Positions 39,015-46,818 of a stretch of DNA of 46,818 nt are shown piece after piece. The DNA is taken from contig CAJUDG010000007.1 of assembly GCA_910584745.1 (NCBI GenBank), positions 150,764-197,581 on the forward strand, read 5' to 3'. The notes under the pieces were generated by a model. That model worked only from the letters and a program-made list of their open reading frames with translations. It did no database searches and had not been told where the DNA came from. The stretch is from an uncultured Eubacteriales bacterium (GTDB taxonomy: Bacteria; Bacillota; Clostridia; Oscillospirales; Acutalibacteraceae). The number at the start of each line of letters is the position of its first letter. The first letter of the stretch is position 1. The position numbers were made by a program, and so were the translations under genes.

Positions 39015-39573
39015 CAGGCTGCAAACCGCCTTCTCGGGGGTGCACGCCGAGCGGGAGATAAAGGAGAGGACGCTGGAGCGTATCTACGCCCCGGCAAAGC
39101 GCGGTAAAAGACGGCCCCTTGCCCTGGCGGCGGCCTGCCTTGCGCTGGTGCTGCTGTGTGTTGGGGGCGGAATGTTCTTCACGCCGGTGTCGGCCATCGG
39201 CATAGAGATAAACCCGGCCCTTCAGCTTAAAATAAACCGCTTTGACATAGTCATCGGAGTAAAGGGCCTGAACCAGGACGGCAGGCGTATAGCGGAGAAC
39301 ACCTCAGTGCTGTTCTCCGAATACTCGGAGGCCATAGACACGCTCCTCAACAGCTCAGAGATTAAGGACTATCTTGAGCAGGGCAAGGAGATGGATATAT
39401 ACGTGGACTGCGGCGACGAGCAGCGCTGCACAAGGATGCTTGAGAGGGTCGAGGGCTGCGTGGGCGGCTGCGGAAACGTCACCTGCCACGCGGGCAACGG
39501 CCACGGCCACGGAAACGGCCAGCGCCGCCAACAGCGGCACAGGAACTGCCACAAGAACCATCAGAGCGAATAG
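39007..39573 (+). CDS. RsgI-like transmembrane anti-sigma factor with Cys/His-rich tail
   Basis: The 188-residue protein has a short cytoplasmic segment (1-33), one helix (about 35-57, LALAAACLALVLLCVGGGMF), an outer domain beginning VSAIGIEINPALQLKINRFD, matching the conserved ...INPxxxLxxNxFDxVI of RsgI-type anti-sigma middle domains, and a C-terminal tail with six Cys and many His (CGDEQRC, GCVGGCGNVTC, GHGHGNG, HRNCHKNH). It should hold the ECF sigma factor at the membrane; the tail could sense metal or redox state. ATG at 39007 has GGAGG 8 nt upstream and overlaps the sigma gene by 8 nt. Confidence 0.8.
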   Translation: MRNRLQTAFSGVHAEREIKERTLERIYAPAKRGKRRPLALAAACLALVLLCVGGGMFFTPVSAIGIEINPALQLKINRFDIVIGVKGLNQDGRRIAENTSVLFSEYSEAIDTLLNSSEIKDYLEQGKEMDIYVDCGDEQRCTRMLERVEGCVGGCGNVTCHAGNGHGHGNGQRRQQRHRNCHKNHQSE

Positions 39574-39584
39574 CTACAATCAGG

Positions 39585-39614
39585 AAGGAGCACCGCCAAT
39601 AGGCGGTGCTCCTT
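39585..39614. terminator. Bidirectional terminator between the sigma module and GH2 gene
   Basis: AAGGAGCACCGCC and its exact complement form a 13-bp stem around an AATA loop, lying between two converging genes. Confidence 0.88.
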
Positions 39615-39630
39615 CTGTATGCTCAGGCTA

Positions 39631-41379
39631 TCACTTCTCTATGGCCGCCCGGGCCGACATGGCGGCCCTCATGTCCTCGTATATCCTGTCGGAGAACTTG
39701 CGGCTCCGGTCATAGGAGTAGAGGCCGTTCTGCTCCTGCTCCACGTCGGTAAGCTGGGTATAGCAAAGGGCGCAGACCGCCGGATTCTCGAGCATGGCCC
39801 CGGCAAGGCCCGCAAAGCGCCGCAGCACCTCGTCCTCGCTCTCCGGCCGGTTTCCATAGCCCCAGTTGTTCCCGTCCTTGGGGGCCGGGTTCCACCAGGT
39901 GCCGCCGTACTCGCTGACAAAGTATGGCTGGCCCCCGTACTTCTGCCGGTGGGGGAAGGTCTCGTGGGCGGGACCGCCCTCCGCCATTGGGGCCAGCTTC
40001 GCCCTGAAGGACTCGGGGTCCTGGTCATAGTCGTGTATGTCGTAGATGTCCGTTATCACGTGGAAGTTGCCGCTGGTGTCTATCACCGGGCGGGTGGGGT
40101 CCAGGGCCTTGGTGGCAAGGTAGGTGGCCCGCAGCACCTCGTCGTCCTGCCGCGCGCCGGTATAGGGGTGGTCCCAGGTCTCGTTAAAGGGGCACCAGCC
40201 CACTAAAGCCGGGTGGTTGAAGTCCCGCTCCACCGACTCTATCCACTCGGGCAGGAAGTATTCAAGGCCCGCCGGAGTGGAGATATCGCATCCCCAGCTT
40301 GCCATCTCGCCCCAGACGATATACCCAAGCCTGTCCGCCCAGTAAAGATACCTCTCTTCAAACACCTTCTGGTGCAGTCTTGCGCCGTTAAAGCCCAGGT
40401 CCATGCTGAGCTCTATATCCCTCTTAAGGGCCTCGTCGCTGGGGGCGGTATAAATTCCGTCGGGATAGAAGCCCTGGTCCAGTATCAGCCGCTGGAAGAC
40501 GGGCCGGCCGTTTATCTCTATGGCCTTCTTGTCCCAGCGTATGCTCCTGAGGCCGAAGTAGCCGTCTATCTTGTCGATTACAGCGCCGCCCTTCTCTATG
40601 GCGAGCTCCAGGTCATAGAGGTTCGGCTCCCCCGGGGCCCAGAGGTGCGTCTCGGAAAGCGGCAGCTCAAAGGCCAGCTCAGAGGTCCCGTTGCGCCGGG
40701 CGCTGCCCACGGGTCGGCCCTCGAAGGTTGCCGCGGCCTTTAAAGCGCAGCCCTCCGTGCAGCCCTTTACGGACACCTGGAGCGAGACCGAGCCGTTATC
40801 CGGCTGGGGATAGACCTTATATGAGACGATATGGGTCTTCGGAAGGAACTCCAGCCAGACCGTCTGCCATATGCCGGTGGTGCGGGTATAGTCGCAGGCG
40901 TTGGAGTAGAGCAGATGGGCCTGCTTGCCCTTGGGCTGTCTGCCAGAGCGCACGTCGTCCCGGGCGCAGACCGCTATCACGTTCTCGCCGGGCTGTACAT
41001 ATGCTGTGATGTCAAAGGCGAAGGATGTATAGCCGCCCCTATGGCTGCCAGCCTCTTTGCCGTTGACCCAGACGGTGCACTTATAGTCCGCCGCGCCGAA
41101 GCGCAGCATCACGACGCCCCCGGCCTGCTCCGGGGTGATATCTACCTTGCGGCGGTACCATACGGCGGGGATGAAGTCCGTATAGCCTATGCCGGAGAGC
41201 TCGCTCTCCGGGCAGAAGGGCACGGTGATGGTCCGGGAGAAGTCTTTCTCCCACTGGCGGCTCTCCATGCCGCTGTCTCCAAAGTCGAACTCGAATTCCC
41301 AGCTTCCGTTAAGGTTCAGCCAGCTCTCGGCCCCCCTTGCCATCTGAGGGCGGGGGTATTCGGGACGGGGTATAGACAT
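39631..41379 (-). CDS. Glycoside hydrolase family 2 enzyme
   Basis: The 582-residue protein has an N-terminal jelly-roll (about 10-185, ending with RTTGIWQTVWLE, a GH2 signature), an Ig-like domain (about 190-285) and a TIM barrel (about 290-582). The acid/base Glu is in WCPFNETWD and the nucleophile Glu in YFVSEYGG. No signal peptide is seen, so it is cytoplasmic. Beta-galactosidase, beta-glucuronidase or beta-mannosidase activity is possible; the short length and lack of the C-terminal LacZ domains argue against LacZ. It lies 33 nt downstream of a beta-propeller gene. Confidence 0.92.
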   Translation of the reverse strand: MSIPRPEYPRPQMARGAESWLNLNGSWEFEFDFGDSGMESRQWEKDFSRTITVPFCPESELSGIGYTDFIPAVWYRRKVDITPEQAGGVVMLRFGAADYKCTVWVNGKEAGSHRGGYTSFAFDITAYVQPGENVIAVCARDDVRSGRQPKGKQAHLLYSNACDYTRTTGIWQTVWLEFLPKTHIVSYKVYPQPDNGSVSLQVSVKGCTEGCALKAAATFEGRPVGSARRNGTSELAFELPLSETHLWAPGEPNLYDLELAIEKGGAVIDKIDGYFGLRSIRWDKKAIEINGRPVFQRLILDQGFYPDGIYTAPSDEALKRDIELSMDLGFNGARLHQKVFEERYLYWADRLGYIVWGEMASWGCDISTPAGLEYFLPEWIESVERDFNHPALVGWCPFNETWDHPYTGARQDDEVLRATYLATKALDPTRPVIDTSGNFHVITDIYDIHDYDQDPESFRAKLAPMAEGGPAHETFPHRQKYGGQPYFVSEYGGTWWNPAPKDGNNWGYGNRPESEDEVLRRFAGLAGAMLENPAVCALCYTQLTDVEQEQNGLYSYDRSRKFSDRIYEDMRAAMSARAAIEK

Positions 41380-41412
41380 AAGTTTGCTCCTTTCAAGAGT
41401 GAAAAAGTATTG

Positions 41413-42303
41413 TCAGTTTTCGCGTATTCTATAGCTTACAAAGGCAAATTTTGTGCTGTCCGGGGCCCAGGAGTTCACGTTGATGGTGCCCTGGCCGCCG
41501 AATAGCTCGGCCAATATACGGGGCTTGCCGCCGCCGGCGTCCATGAGCCTTAAAGCCACGTGCTTATGGGGCAGGTGCTCCCAGGGCTCCAGGTCCCCTT
41601 TATGGTAGGAGAGCATCACCACGTGCCGCCGGTCCGGGGAGATATGGGGGAACCAAGTGTTCCACTCTTCGTCGAAGGTCATCTGGGTCTGCTCAGAGCC
41701 GTCGGCCCTCATGCGCCAGGCCTGCATAAGCCCCGAGCGCACGGAGTTGAACCAGATGTACTCGCCGCTGCTGTCGTACTCCGGGCCGTCGTTGAGGCCC
41801 GGCGCGTCCGTCAGCCTTTTCTCCTCGCCGCCCTCTACAGGGATGGTATAGATGTCGAACTCCCCGCCCCTTTCGGCGCAGTAGGCCAGGATCTTTCCGT
41901 CCGGGGACCAGCCGTGCAGATAGCTGGGGGCCATGGGGGTTATGAGCCTTGGCACCCCGCCCTCTATGGGCACGGTATAGACCCTTGACTGGCCGTCCTC
42001 CCTTGTGCCGTGGCTTATGGCTATGCTGCCGCCGTCCGGGGACAGCACGTGGTCGTTATTGCAGCGGGTAACAAAATCCGTGAACACCTCCCGGCTCTCG
42101 CCGGTCTCAAGGTCGAAGCGGCAGATGCGCCCATTGCTGTTATAGGTCAGGAACTTTCCGTCCGGGGACCAGTTGGGGGCCTCGATAAGATAGTCAAACT
42201 CCTTTAGCACCGTTCGGGTCCCCGCGACTATGTCGAAGACCTCCAGGATGGACTGGTCGTCGTCCCTATACCAGGGGTTAGAGCGGTCCGGGCTTTCTGG
42301 CAT
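41413..42303 (-). CDS. TolB-like (PD40) beta-propeller protein
   Basis: The 296-residue protein has repeated WSPDGK-type blades (APNWSPDGKFLTYNS, HVLSPDGGSIAIS, GWSPDGKILAYCA, YDSSGEYIWFNS, HISPDRRHVVML, SWAPDSTKFAFVS), giving about six blades. No signal peptide is present. Similar cytoplasmic propellers occur beside glycosidases and include oligogalacturonate-lyase-like enzymes, but no catalytic residues can be named. The start was set at MPESPDRSN, which has GAGAGGAGG upstream; an open frame of 45 codons further 5' crosses the promoter. Confidence 0.82.
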   Translation of the reverse strand: MPESPDRSNPWYRDDDQSILEVFDIVAGTRTVLKEFDYLIEAPNWSPDGKFLTYNSNGRICRFDLETGESREVFTDFVTRCNNDHVLSPDGGSIAISHGTREDGQSRVYTVPIEGGVPRLITPMAPSYLHGWSPDGKILAYCAERGGEFDIYTIPVEGGEEKRLTDAPGLNDGPEYDSSGEYIWFNSVRSGLMQAWRMRADGSEQTQMTFDEEWNTWFPHISPDRRHVVMLSYHKGDLEPWEHLPHKHVALRLMDAGGGKPRILAELFGGQGTINVNSWAPDSTKFAFVSYRIREN

Positions 42304-42340
42304 AAATATCCTCCTCTCAGGGGCATAATGAATTGTACCC

Positions 42341-42369
42341 ATCATACCATAACCGCCGGGCGTTTGCAA
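42341..42369 (-). promoter_or_regulatory. Promoter of the propeller-GH2 operon
   Basis: Minus-strand TTGCAA (42364-42369) and TATGAT (42341-42346) have a 17-bp spacer, about 38 nt from the ATG. Confidence 0.7.
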
Positions 42370-42398
42370 TGAGAACATCAGATTTGCCCCGGTTTTTC

Positions 42399-42427
42399 TT
42401 GCAAGAAGCCCCAAAAGCTGATATAAT
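42399..42427 (+). promoter_or_regulatory. Promoter of the aroA-aroC-pheA operon
   Basis: TTGCAA (42399-42404) and TATAAT (42422-42427) have a 17-bp spacer, 43 nt before the aroA ATG. The leader is too short for a T-box or leader-peptide attenuator. Confidence 0.75.
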
Positions 42428-42470
42428 AGGACAGACACAAGCTGATATGTTATCTTTAAGGAGAATACCT

Positions 42471-43739
42471 ATGTATTGTGTAAGCTATGGCCCCGCCTTT
42501 TCCGGCGGCAGCCTTACCGTGCCCCCAAGCAAGTCCGCCGCCATCCGGGCGCTGCTCTGCGGGGCCCTGTCCCGCCGCACAAGCGGCAGGGAGTGCAGGA
42601 TAGAGAACCTGTACCCCAGCGACGATATCACGGTCACAAAGCGGGCCGCGGATATAATCTGTGCCGGGGCCGGGGGAGAGGTGGACTGCGGCGAGTCCGG
42701 CTCCCTTCTGCGCTTTATAATACCCATCGCCGCCGCCCTTGGGGGCCGCTGGCGCTTTACGGGCCGGGGGCGGCTGCCCGAGCGGCCCATCGGCGTGTAT
42801 AAGAAGCTGCTGCCCGCCCACGGCGTGAACTTTACCGGCGAGGCCGGGGGCCGGGGCCTGCCCCTTACTATAGACGGCAGGCTTTCCCCGGGAAAATTCA
42901 GCCTGCCGGGGAATATCAGCTCCCAGTTCGTCACGGGCCTCTTAATGGCCCTGCCCCTTCTGGAGGGCGACAGCGAGCTGATACTCACCTCGCCCCTGGA
43001 GTCCATCGGCTATGTGGACATGACCCTGGAGGTCCTCCGGGATTTCGGCGTTGAGGTTCAGCCCACAGACGGCGGCTGGCGCGTCCCCGGGGGCCAGCGG
43101 TATCAAAGGCCCGCCTATCAGGTGGAGGGCGACTGGTCCCAGGCGGCGTTCTTCCTGAATATGGCCGCTCTCTCGCCGGAGGGGGCCATGGTGCACCTTC
43201 GGGGCCTGCGCCCCGATTCCCTCCAGGGCGACCGGGCCTGCGTGGAGGTGTTCGGCAGGTTCGGCCTCGACATCCGCTGGGAGGGGGACGAGCTGACCGC
43301 CCGGAATCCCCGCGCCGGAGAGCCCTTCGGGGGCCTTAGGGGCCAGACCCTGGACGTGTCGAACATCACCGACATGGTACCGGCGGCATCCGTCTGCGCG
43401 GCGCTGAGCCAGGGGGAGACCCGCTTTGAGAACGCGGGACGGCTGCGGCTTAAGGAGAGCGACCGGCTCACGGCCATGTGTCAGGCCATAAACGCCCTTG
43501 GGGGCCGTGCCCGGGAGGAGGGCGACGCCCTCATTATCGAGGGGGTCGAGCGCCTTGCCGGGGGCCGGGCCCAGGGCTGCAACGACCACAGGGTGGTGAT
43601 GGCCCTGGCAGGCGCGGGGCTTCGCAGCGGCGGCCCGGTGGAGGTCACGGACGCCTACAGCATCAACAAGACCTATCCCACATTCTTCGAGGAGTACAGA
43701 AGGTTAGGAGGTATCGCCAATGTCTTCCAGCTGGGGTAA
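42471..43739 (+). CDS. aroA: 3-phosphoshikimate 1-carboxyvinyltransferase (EPSP synthase)
   Basis: The 422-residue protein has the two-domain EPSP fold. PPSKSAAIRALLCGAL (about 17-32) carries the PEP/shikimate-binding Lys, CGESGSLLRFIIP stands in place of the E. coli GNAGTAMR motif, and RLKESDRLTAM (about 340) and CNDHRVVMALA (about 375) hold the active-site Asp/Glu/Arg. It joins shikimate-3-phosphate and PEP. Its end overlaps aroC by 20 nt. AAGGAGAAT precedes the chosen ATG; the longer frame starts upstream of the promoter. Confidence 0.95.
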   Translation: MYCVSYGPAFSGGSLTVPPSKSAAIRALLCGALSRRTSGRECRIENLYPSDDITVTKRAADIICAGAGGEVDCGESGSLLRFIIPIAAALGGRWRFTGRGRLPERPIGVYKKLLPAHGVNFTGEAGGRGLPLTIDGRLSPGKFSLPGNISSQFVTGLLMALPLLEGDSELILTSPLESIGYVDMTLEVLRDFGVEVQPTDGGWRVPGGQRYQRPAYQVEGDWSQAAFFLNMAALSPEGAMVHLRGLRPDSLQGDRACVEVFGRFGLDIRWEGDELTARNPRAGEPFGGLRGQTLDVSNITDMVPAASVCAALSQGETRFENAGRLRLKESDRLTAMCQAINALGGRAREEGDALIIEGVERLAGGRAQGCNDHRVVMALAGAGLRSGGPVEVTDAYSINKTYPTFFEEYRRLGGIANVFQLG

Positions 43740-44817
43740 CAGCGTCAGGATATCCATATTCGGCGGCAGCCATACCGGGGCCATCGGCGTGAATATAGAG
43801 GGCCTGCCCGCCGGGGAGAGCGTGGACTGGCCGGAGGTCTTGGCCCAGATGGCCCGCCGGGCCCCCGGCCAGGACAAGACCGCCACCACACGTAAGGAGA
43901 GCGACGAGCCAAGGGTGCTCTGCGGGCTCCTGGACGGAGTGACCACAGGCGCGCCACTCTGCGCCGTCATAGAGAACAATAACCAGCGCTCCAAGGACTA
44001 CAGCCAGCTGAAGGTCCTGCCCCGGCCCGGCCACGCGGACTATACCGCCGAAATAAAGTACGGCGGCCATCAGGACGTGCGGGGAGGCGGGCACTTATCC
44101 GGGCGGCTCACGGCCCCCCTGGTGTTCGCGGGATCCGTGGCCCGGCAGATACTCCGGCGGCGGAGGATAATCATCGGCTCCCACGTGCTGAAAGTGGCCG
44201 GGGCAAAGATAAACGACCGGCCCTTTGACCCTGTGGGAGCGTCCCCGGAGCTTTTAAGCAGGCTCTCCGGCGAGTATTTCCCGGTCATAGACCCGGCGGC
44301 AAGGGAGAGTATGCGCCGCTCTATCGAGGAGGCAAGGCTCAGCCTTGACAGCGTTGGCGGCGTGGTGGAGTGCGCCGTGCTGGGTATGCCAGTGGGCGCC
44401 GGGGACCCCATCTTCGACGGTGTGGAGAACCGCGTAGCCTCCATCGTCTTCGGCATACCGGCGGTAAAGGGGGTGGAGTTCGGCGCGGGTTTTAGCGTGG
44501 CAGGTATGCGCGGCAGCGAGAACAACGATCCCATGTATATGTCAGAGGACGGCTCCATAAGGACCCGCACAAACCACTCCGGCGGTATTCTCGGCGGCAT
44601 CTCAAACGGTATGCCCATTATATTCCGGGCGGCCCTAAAGCCCACCCCATCCATAAGCCGGGAGCAGGACACGGTCAACCTGACGGAAAGGGCCGGCACG
44701 AAGCTCACCATAACCGGCCGCCACGACCCCTGCGTGGTCCCCAGGGCCGCCCCGGCGGTGGAGGCCGCCGCTGCCGTGGCCGCCTTAGACCTTTTGGCCC
44801 AGAGCCGTATGCTATAG
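43720..44817 (+). CDS. aroC: Chorismate synthase
   Basis: The 365-residue protein has GGSHTGAIGVNIEGLPAG (about 12-29), RPGHADYT, the signature GGHLSGRLTAP and GMRGSENNDPMY, and HSGGILGGISNGMPI near residue 285. These are FMN- and substrate-binding elements of AroC. It eliminates phosphate from EPSP to give chorismate, needing reduced FMN. GGAGG lies 10 nt before the ATG inside aroA. Confidence 0.96.
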   Translation: MSSSWGNSVRISIFGGSHTGAIGVNIEGLPAGESVDWPEVLAQMARRAPGQDKTATTRKESDEPRVLCGLLDGVTTGAPLCAVIENNNQRSKDYSQLKVLPRPGHADYTAEIKYGGHQDVRGGGHLSGRLTAPLVFAGSVARQILRRRRIIIGSHVLKVAGAKINDRPFDPVGASPELLSRLSGEYFPVIDPAARESMRRSIEEARLSLDSVGGVVECAVLGMPVGAGDPIFDGVENRVASIVFGIPAVKGVEFGAGFSVAGMRGSENNDPMYMSEDGSIRTRTNHSGGILGGISNGMPIIFRAALKPTPSISREQDTVNLTERAGTKLTITGRHDPCVVPRAAPAVEAAAAVAALDLLAQSRML

Positions 44818-44830
44818 GGAGGAATATGTC

Positions 44831-45979
44831 ATGAATGAACAGGAATTTCAGGAAAAGCTGGCGGTAGAGCGCCGGGAGATAGACCGCATAGACAGGGAGC
44901 TTCTGCCCCTCTTTTTAGAGCGCATGGGCTGTGTGGAGCGGGTAGGAGAGCTGAAGCGGCAGGCCGGAAAGCCCGTGCACAACGCCGCCCGGGAGCAGGA
45001 GATAATCGACCGGGTCAGCCGCCGGGCCGGGGAGCTGGGGGGGAGCGCCGCGGAGCTCTACCGGGCCATAATGGCCATCAGCCGGGACCGGGAGCACAAC
45101 CTGATGGACGGCGACCCGGACCTTTTAGAGCTGGAGCGGACGGCGGACAGGCAGCTTAAAAGCCCCGCGGGGAGCGTGGTCTGCCAGGGGGTGCGGGGGG
45201 CATACTCCCATAAGGCTGCGGAAAGGCTGTTCCCCGGCGGGGATATCGGCTTTGTGCCCGAGTTCAGCGGGGTGTTCGCAAGGGTCGCGGAGGGGGCCCT
45301 GGGGGTGGTGCCGGTGGAGAATTCAGCGGCCGGCTCGGTGACCGCCGTGTACGACCTGATACTCAAGTACCGCTTCTTCATCGTGGGCGCCGTGGACATC
45401 CGGGTGGAGCACTGCCTTGCCGCCGCAGTGCCCGGGCCGGTCAAAAGGGTGATATCCCACCCCCAGGGCCTGGCCCAGTGCTCGGAGCTCATCTCCGCCC
45501 GGGGGCTTGAGACCGAGGAGTACAGCAACACCGCCGCCGCCGCCAAGGCCGTGGCGGAGCGCATGGAGCCCGGGCTTGCGGCCATCTGCTCGGAGGACGC
45601 CGCGCGGCGCTACGGGCTGAACGTACTTGAGCGGGGGGTCCAGAATGTGCGCAACAATACCACCCGCTTCGTGGCCGTCTCAAGGGAGGCCGTGCTGCCC
45701 GGGGACGCCGCAAAGATAAGCCTCTGCTTCTCCCTGCCCCACACCACCGGCTCCCTGCACAGCGTGCTGAGAAGGTTCGCGGGCTCCGGGCTGAATCTTA
45801 CGAAGATAGAGTCCCGGCCCATTCCGGGCCGCTCCTTCGAGTATGACTTCTATCTTGACTTTACCGGCAATATACACGACCCCGAAACATTAAAGCTTAT
45901 CTGCGCCCTAAAGGCCGAGCTGCCCAGGTTCTCGTTCTTGGGCAACTACAGCGAGCTTTCCACAGAGGAGGAAGAATAA
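44831..45979 (+). CDS. pheA: Bifunctional chorismate mutase / prephenate dehydratase
   Basis: The 382-residue protein has an AroQ-type chorismate mutase helix bundle (1-95, REIDRIDRELLPLFLERM), a prephenate dehydratase domain (about 112-290, GVRGAYSHKAAERLF, VVPVENSAAGSV, catalytic NNTTRFVAVSRE) and a C-terminal ACT domain (about 300-378, GSLHSVLRRFAG and the Phe-binding IESRP). It turns chorismate into phenylpyruvate and should be inhibited by phenylalanine through the ESRP motif. It begins 13 nt after aroC. Phenylpyruvate is also a substrate class of the IorAB enzyme at the other end of the window. Confidence 0.96.
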   Translation: MNEQEFQEKLAVERREIDRIDRELLPLFLERMGCVERVGELKRQAGKPVHNAAREQEIIDRVSRRAGELGGSAAELYRAIMAISRDREHNLMDGDPDLLELERTADRQLKSPAGSVVCQGVRGAYSHKAAERLFPGGDIGFVPEFSGVFARVAEGALGVVPVENSAAGSVTAVYDLILKYRFFIVGAVDIRVEHCLAAAVPGPVKRVISHPQGLAQCSELISARGLETEEYSNTAAAAKAVAERMEPGLAAICSEDAARRYGLNVLERGVQNVRNNTTRFVAVSREAVLPGDAAKISLCFSLPHTTGSLHSVLRRFAGSGLNLTKIESRPIPGRSFEYDFYLDFTGNIHDPETLKLICALKAELPRFSFLGNYSELSTEEEE

Positions 45980-46495
45980 ATGGACATAGAGCTGAAGCCC
46001 GTGAAGACCCCGGAGGAGATAGAGCTGCTGTGCCGCCTCGCGAAGGAGGCCTGGGAGCAGGCCTATAACGAATTGCTGGGCCCTGAGCAGGTGGAGTATA
46101 TGGTGGAGAAATTCCTCTCGCCCCCGGCGGTCAGGGAGCAGATGGCCAATGAGAACTATATGTACTACATAATCTACGGCGAAAAAGAGCCCGGCGGCTT
46201 CATAGGCTTCGCCCCCAACTATCAGGGCAAAAACGAGCTCTTTTTAAGCAAGCTCTACCTGCTGCCAAACATGAAGGGCACCGGCGCCGCCCGGGCGGCC
46301 TTCCGGCTTGCGGAGAACGAGGCCCGCAGCCGCAGGCTCCCGGCCATACGCCTGACGGTGAACAAGGGCAATACCCACGCCATGGAGGTGTACGGGCACT
46401 GGGGCTTCGAGACGGTGGAGAGCGTTGTTACGGATATCGGCGGGGGGTATGTGATGGATGATCATATCATGGTGAAGCGTGTGGGGGAGGCGTAA
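45980..46495 (+). CDS. GNAT-family N-acetyltransferase
   Basis: The 171-residue protein has the acetyl-CoA-binding motif A as LYLLPNMKGTGAARAAFRLA (about 92-111) and motif B with LTVNKGNTHAMEVYGHWGFE (about 129-148). The substrate is unknown; a small molecule or a protein N-terminus are both possible. The ATG directly follows the pheA stop (TAA-ATG), so it is the last gene of the aro operon. Confidence 0.88.
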   Translation: MDIELKPVKTPEEIELLCRLAKEAWEQAYNELLGPEQVEYMVEKFLSPPAVREQMANENYMYYIIYGEKEPGGFIGFAPNYQGKNELFLSKLYLLPNMKGTGAARAAFRLAENEARSRRLPAIRLTVNKGNTHAMEVYGHWGFETVESVVTDIGGGYVMDDHIMVKRVGEA

Positions 46496-46580
46496 CATCC
46501 CCTTCGTCCCTTACAAAGCGGTCGTTCCCGCCGCCTTCAATCACGACATGGTGTCCTGCAAAGCTGCCTGAAAAAACCAC

Positions 46581-46609
46581 TTGCAATACGTCGCGATATG
46601 TAGTATAAT
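46581..46609 (+). promoter_or_regulatory. Promoter of the truncated tRNA-Leu gene
   Basis: TTGCAA (46581-46586) and TATAAT (46604-46609) have a 17-bp spacer and lie 24 nt before the tRNA 5' end. The 85 nt between the GNAT stop and this promoter show nothing else. Confidence 0.75.
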
Positions 46610-46633
46610 ATATATGATTTATCGTAACGCTGC

Positions 46634-46675
46634 GCCGGCGTGTTGGAGTTGGCAGACGTGGCGGACTCAAAATCC
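46634..46675 (+). pseudogene. tRNA-Leu(CAA) gene, 5' half only
   Basis: The acceptor strand GCCGGCG, the leucine D-arm (TTGGAGTTGGCAGAC) and the anticodon loop CTCAAAA (anticodon CAA) are intact. The 3' anticodon stem is mismatched (GCGGA against TCCAC), and no variable arm, T-loop (TTCAA) or CGCCGGC acceptor complement appears in the next 140 nt. The gene is cut at the anticodon stem-loop, a known target of tyrosine-recombinase integration. Confidence 0.75.
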
Positions 46676-46756
46676 ACTTCGCCGTTTCTTACCACTTTGG
46701 CTTAAACCCTTGATTTTATGGGGGTTTTTGAAAACTGAATATGTAACTTGCTTTTA

Positions 46757-46800
46757 ATGTCCCTCCACGATGTCCCTCCGATTTCTCGGACAGGACATCG
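46757..46800. repeat. Direct and inverted repeats beyond the tRNA break
   Basis: ATGTCCCTCC occurs at 46757-46766 and 46770-46779 (13-bp period). CGATGTCC (46768-46775) and GGACATCG (46793-46800) form an inverted repeat that encloses TCCGA/TCGGA. Short repeats of this sort suit recombinase arm sites or a hairpin; no gene is seen from 46676 to 46818. Confidence 0.55.
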
Positions 46801-46818
46801 GGAGACGACTTAAAATAT

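Noticed and set aside
42428..42470. T-box or leader-peptide attenuator before aroA-aroC-pheA
   Set aside because: The leader is only about 40 nt, with no Phe-rich ORF, T-box sequence or terminator.
1..46818. CRISPR array, rRNA operon, insertion sequence or prophage genes
   Set aside because: No regularly spaced repeats, rRNA signatures, transposase or phage proteins were seen; the only mobile-element hint is the truncated tRNA at the right end.

Overview
The window looks like a chromosomal segment of a spore-forming, GC-rich member of class Clostridia, probably of the Oscillospiraceae/Ruminococcaceae kind. The grounds are a spo0A gene with 0A boxes, S-layer homology (SLH) proteins, dense AGGAGG ribosome-binding sites, consensus sigma-A promoters with a 17-bp spacer, a LytTR/DUF3021 pair and a DUF6034 lipoprotein. 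Taxonomy is inferred from gene content only.

Layout. 1-1524: 3' part of a secreted InlB-repeat/SLH surface protein. 1594-7683 (minus): six-gene operon for 2-oxoacid (arylpyruvate) ferredoxin oxidoreductase (iorA, iorB), two CoA ligases, a Dabb protein and a double-ACT protein. 7873-15246: housekeeping genes (DUF6440, nitroreductase, spo0A, Ca2+ P-type ATPase, PAP2 phosphatase, Xaa-Pro peptidase, YqeG phosphatase, ribosomal protein bS21). 15426-15742: a compact locus with the architecture of a type I toxin-antitoxin of the par/Fst kind. It has a 30-aa membrane peptide, convergent consensus promoters, a shared 14-bp hairpin, and a 15-bp direct repeat that lets the antisense RNA pair exactly over the toxin start codon. 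15741-16650: LytTR regulator plus DUF3021. 16786-25083: DUF6034 lipoprotein, OmpR/HK two-component system, ABC exporter and two exported or membrane accessory proteins; a 37-bp element occurs once before each half of this module. 25078-27241: two radical SAM genes, the upstream one frameshifted in a G7 tract. 27412-27498: tRNA-Leu(CAG).

27578-36648: Gfo/Idh/MocA oxidoreductases, free-Met-R-sulfoxide reductase, a C39-like/SLH secreted protein, an IlvD/Edd dehydratase with KDPG aldolase (sugar-acid catabolism), a sugar isomerase and a GT-C-type membrane protein. 36742-37968: yybP-ykoY (Mn2+) riboswitch with intrinsic terminator ahead of a CaCA antiporter. 38085-39573: secreted Asp/Gly/His-rich protein, ECF sigma factor and an RsgI-like anti-sigma with a Cys/His-rich tail. 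39631-42303 (minus): GH2 glycosidase and beta-propeller protein. 42471-46495: aroA, aroC, pheA and a GNAT gene, the end of the shikimate/phenylalanine pathway. 46581-46818: promoter and 5' half of a tRNA-Leu(CAA) gene whose 3' half is replaced by unrelated, repeat-bearing DNA, which looks like the boundary of an integrated element lying to the right.

The strongest candidates for something undescribed are the par-like toxin/antisense locus (15426-15742), the Cys/His-rich ECF sigma module (38085-39573), the two-component/ABC/lipoprotein module with its duplicated 37-bp control element, and a Spo0A with a degenerate phosphorylation pocket.
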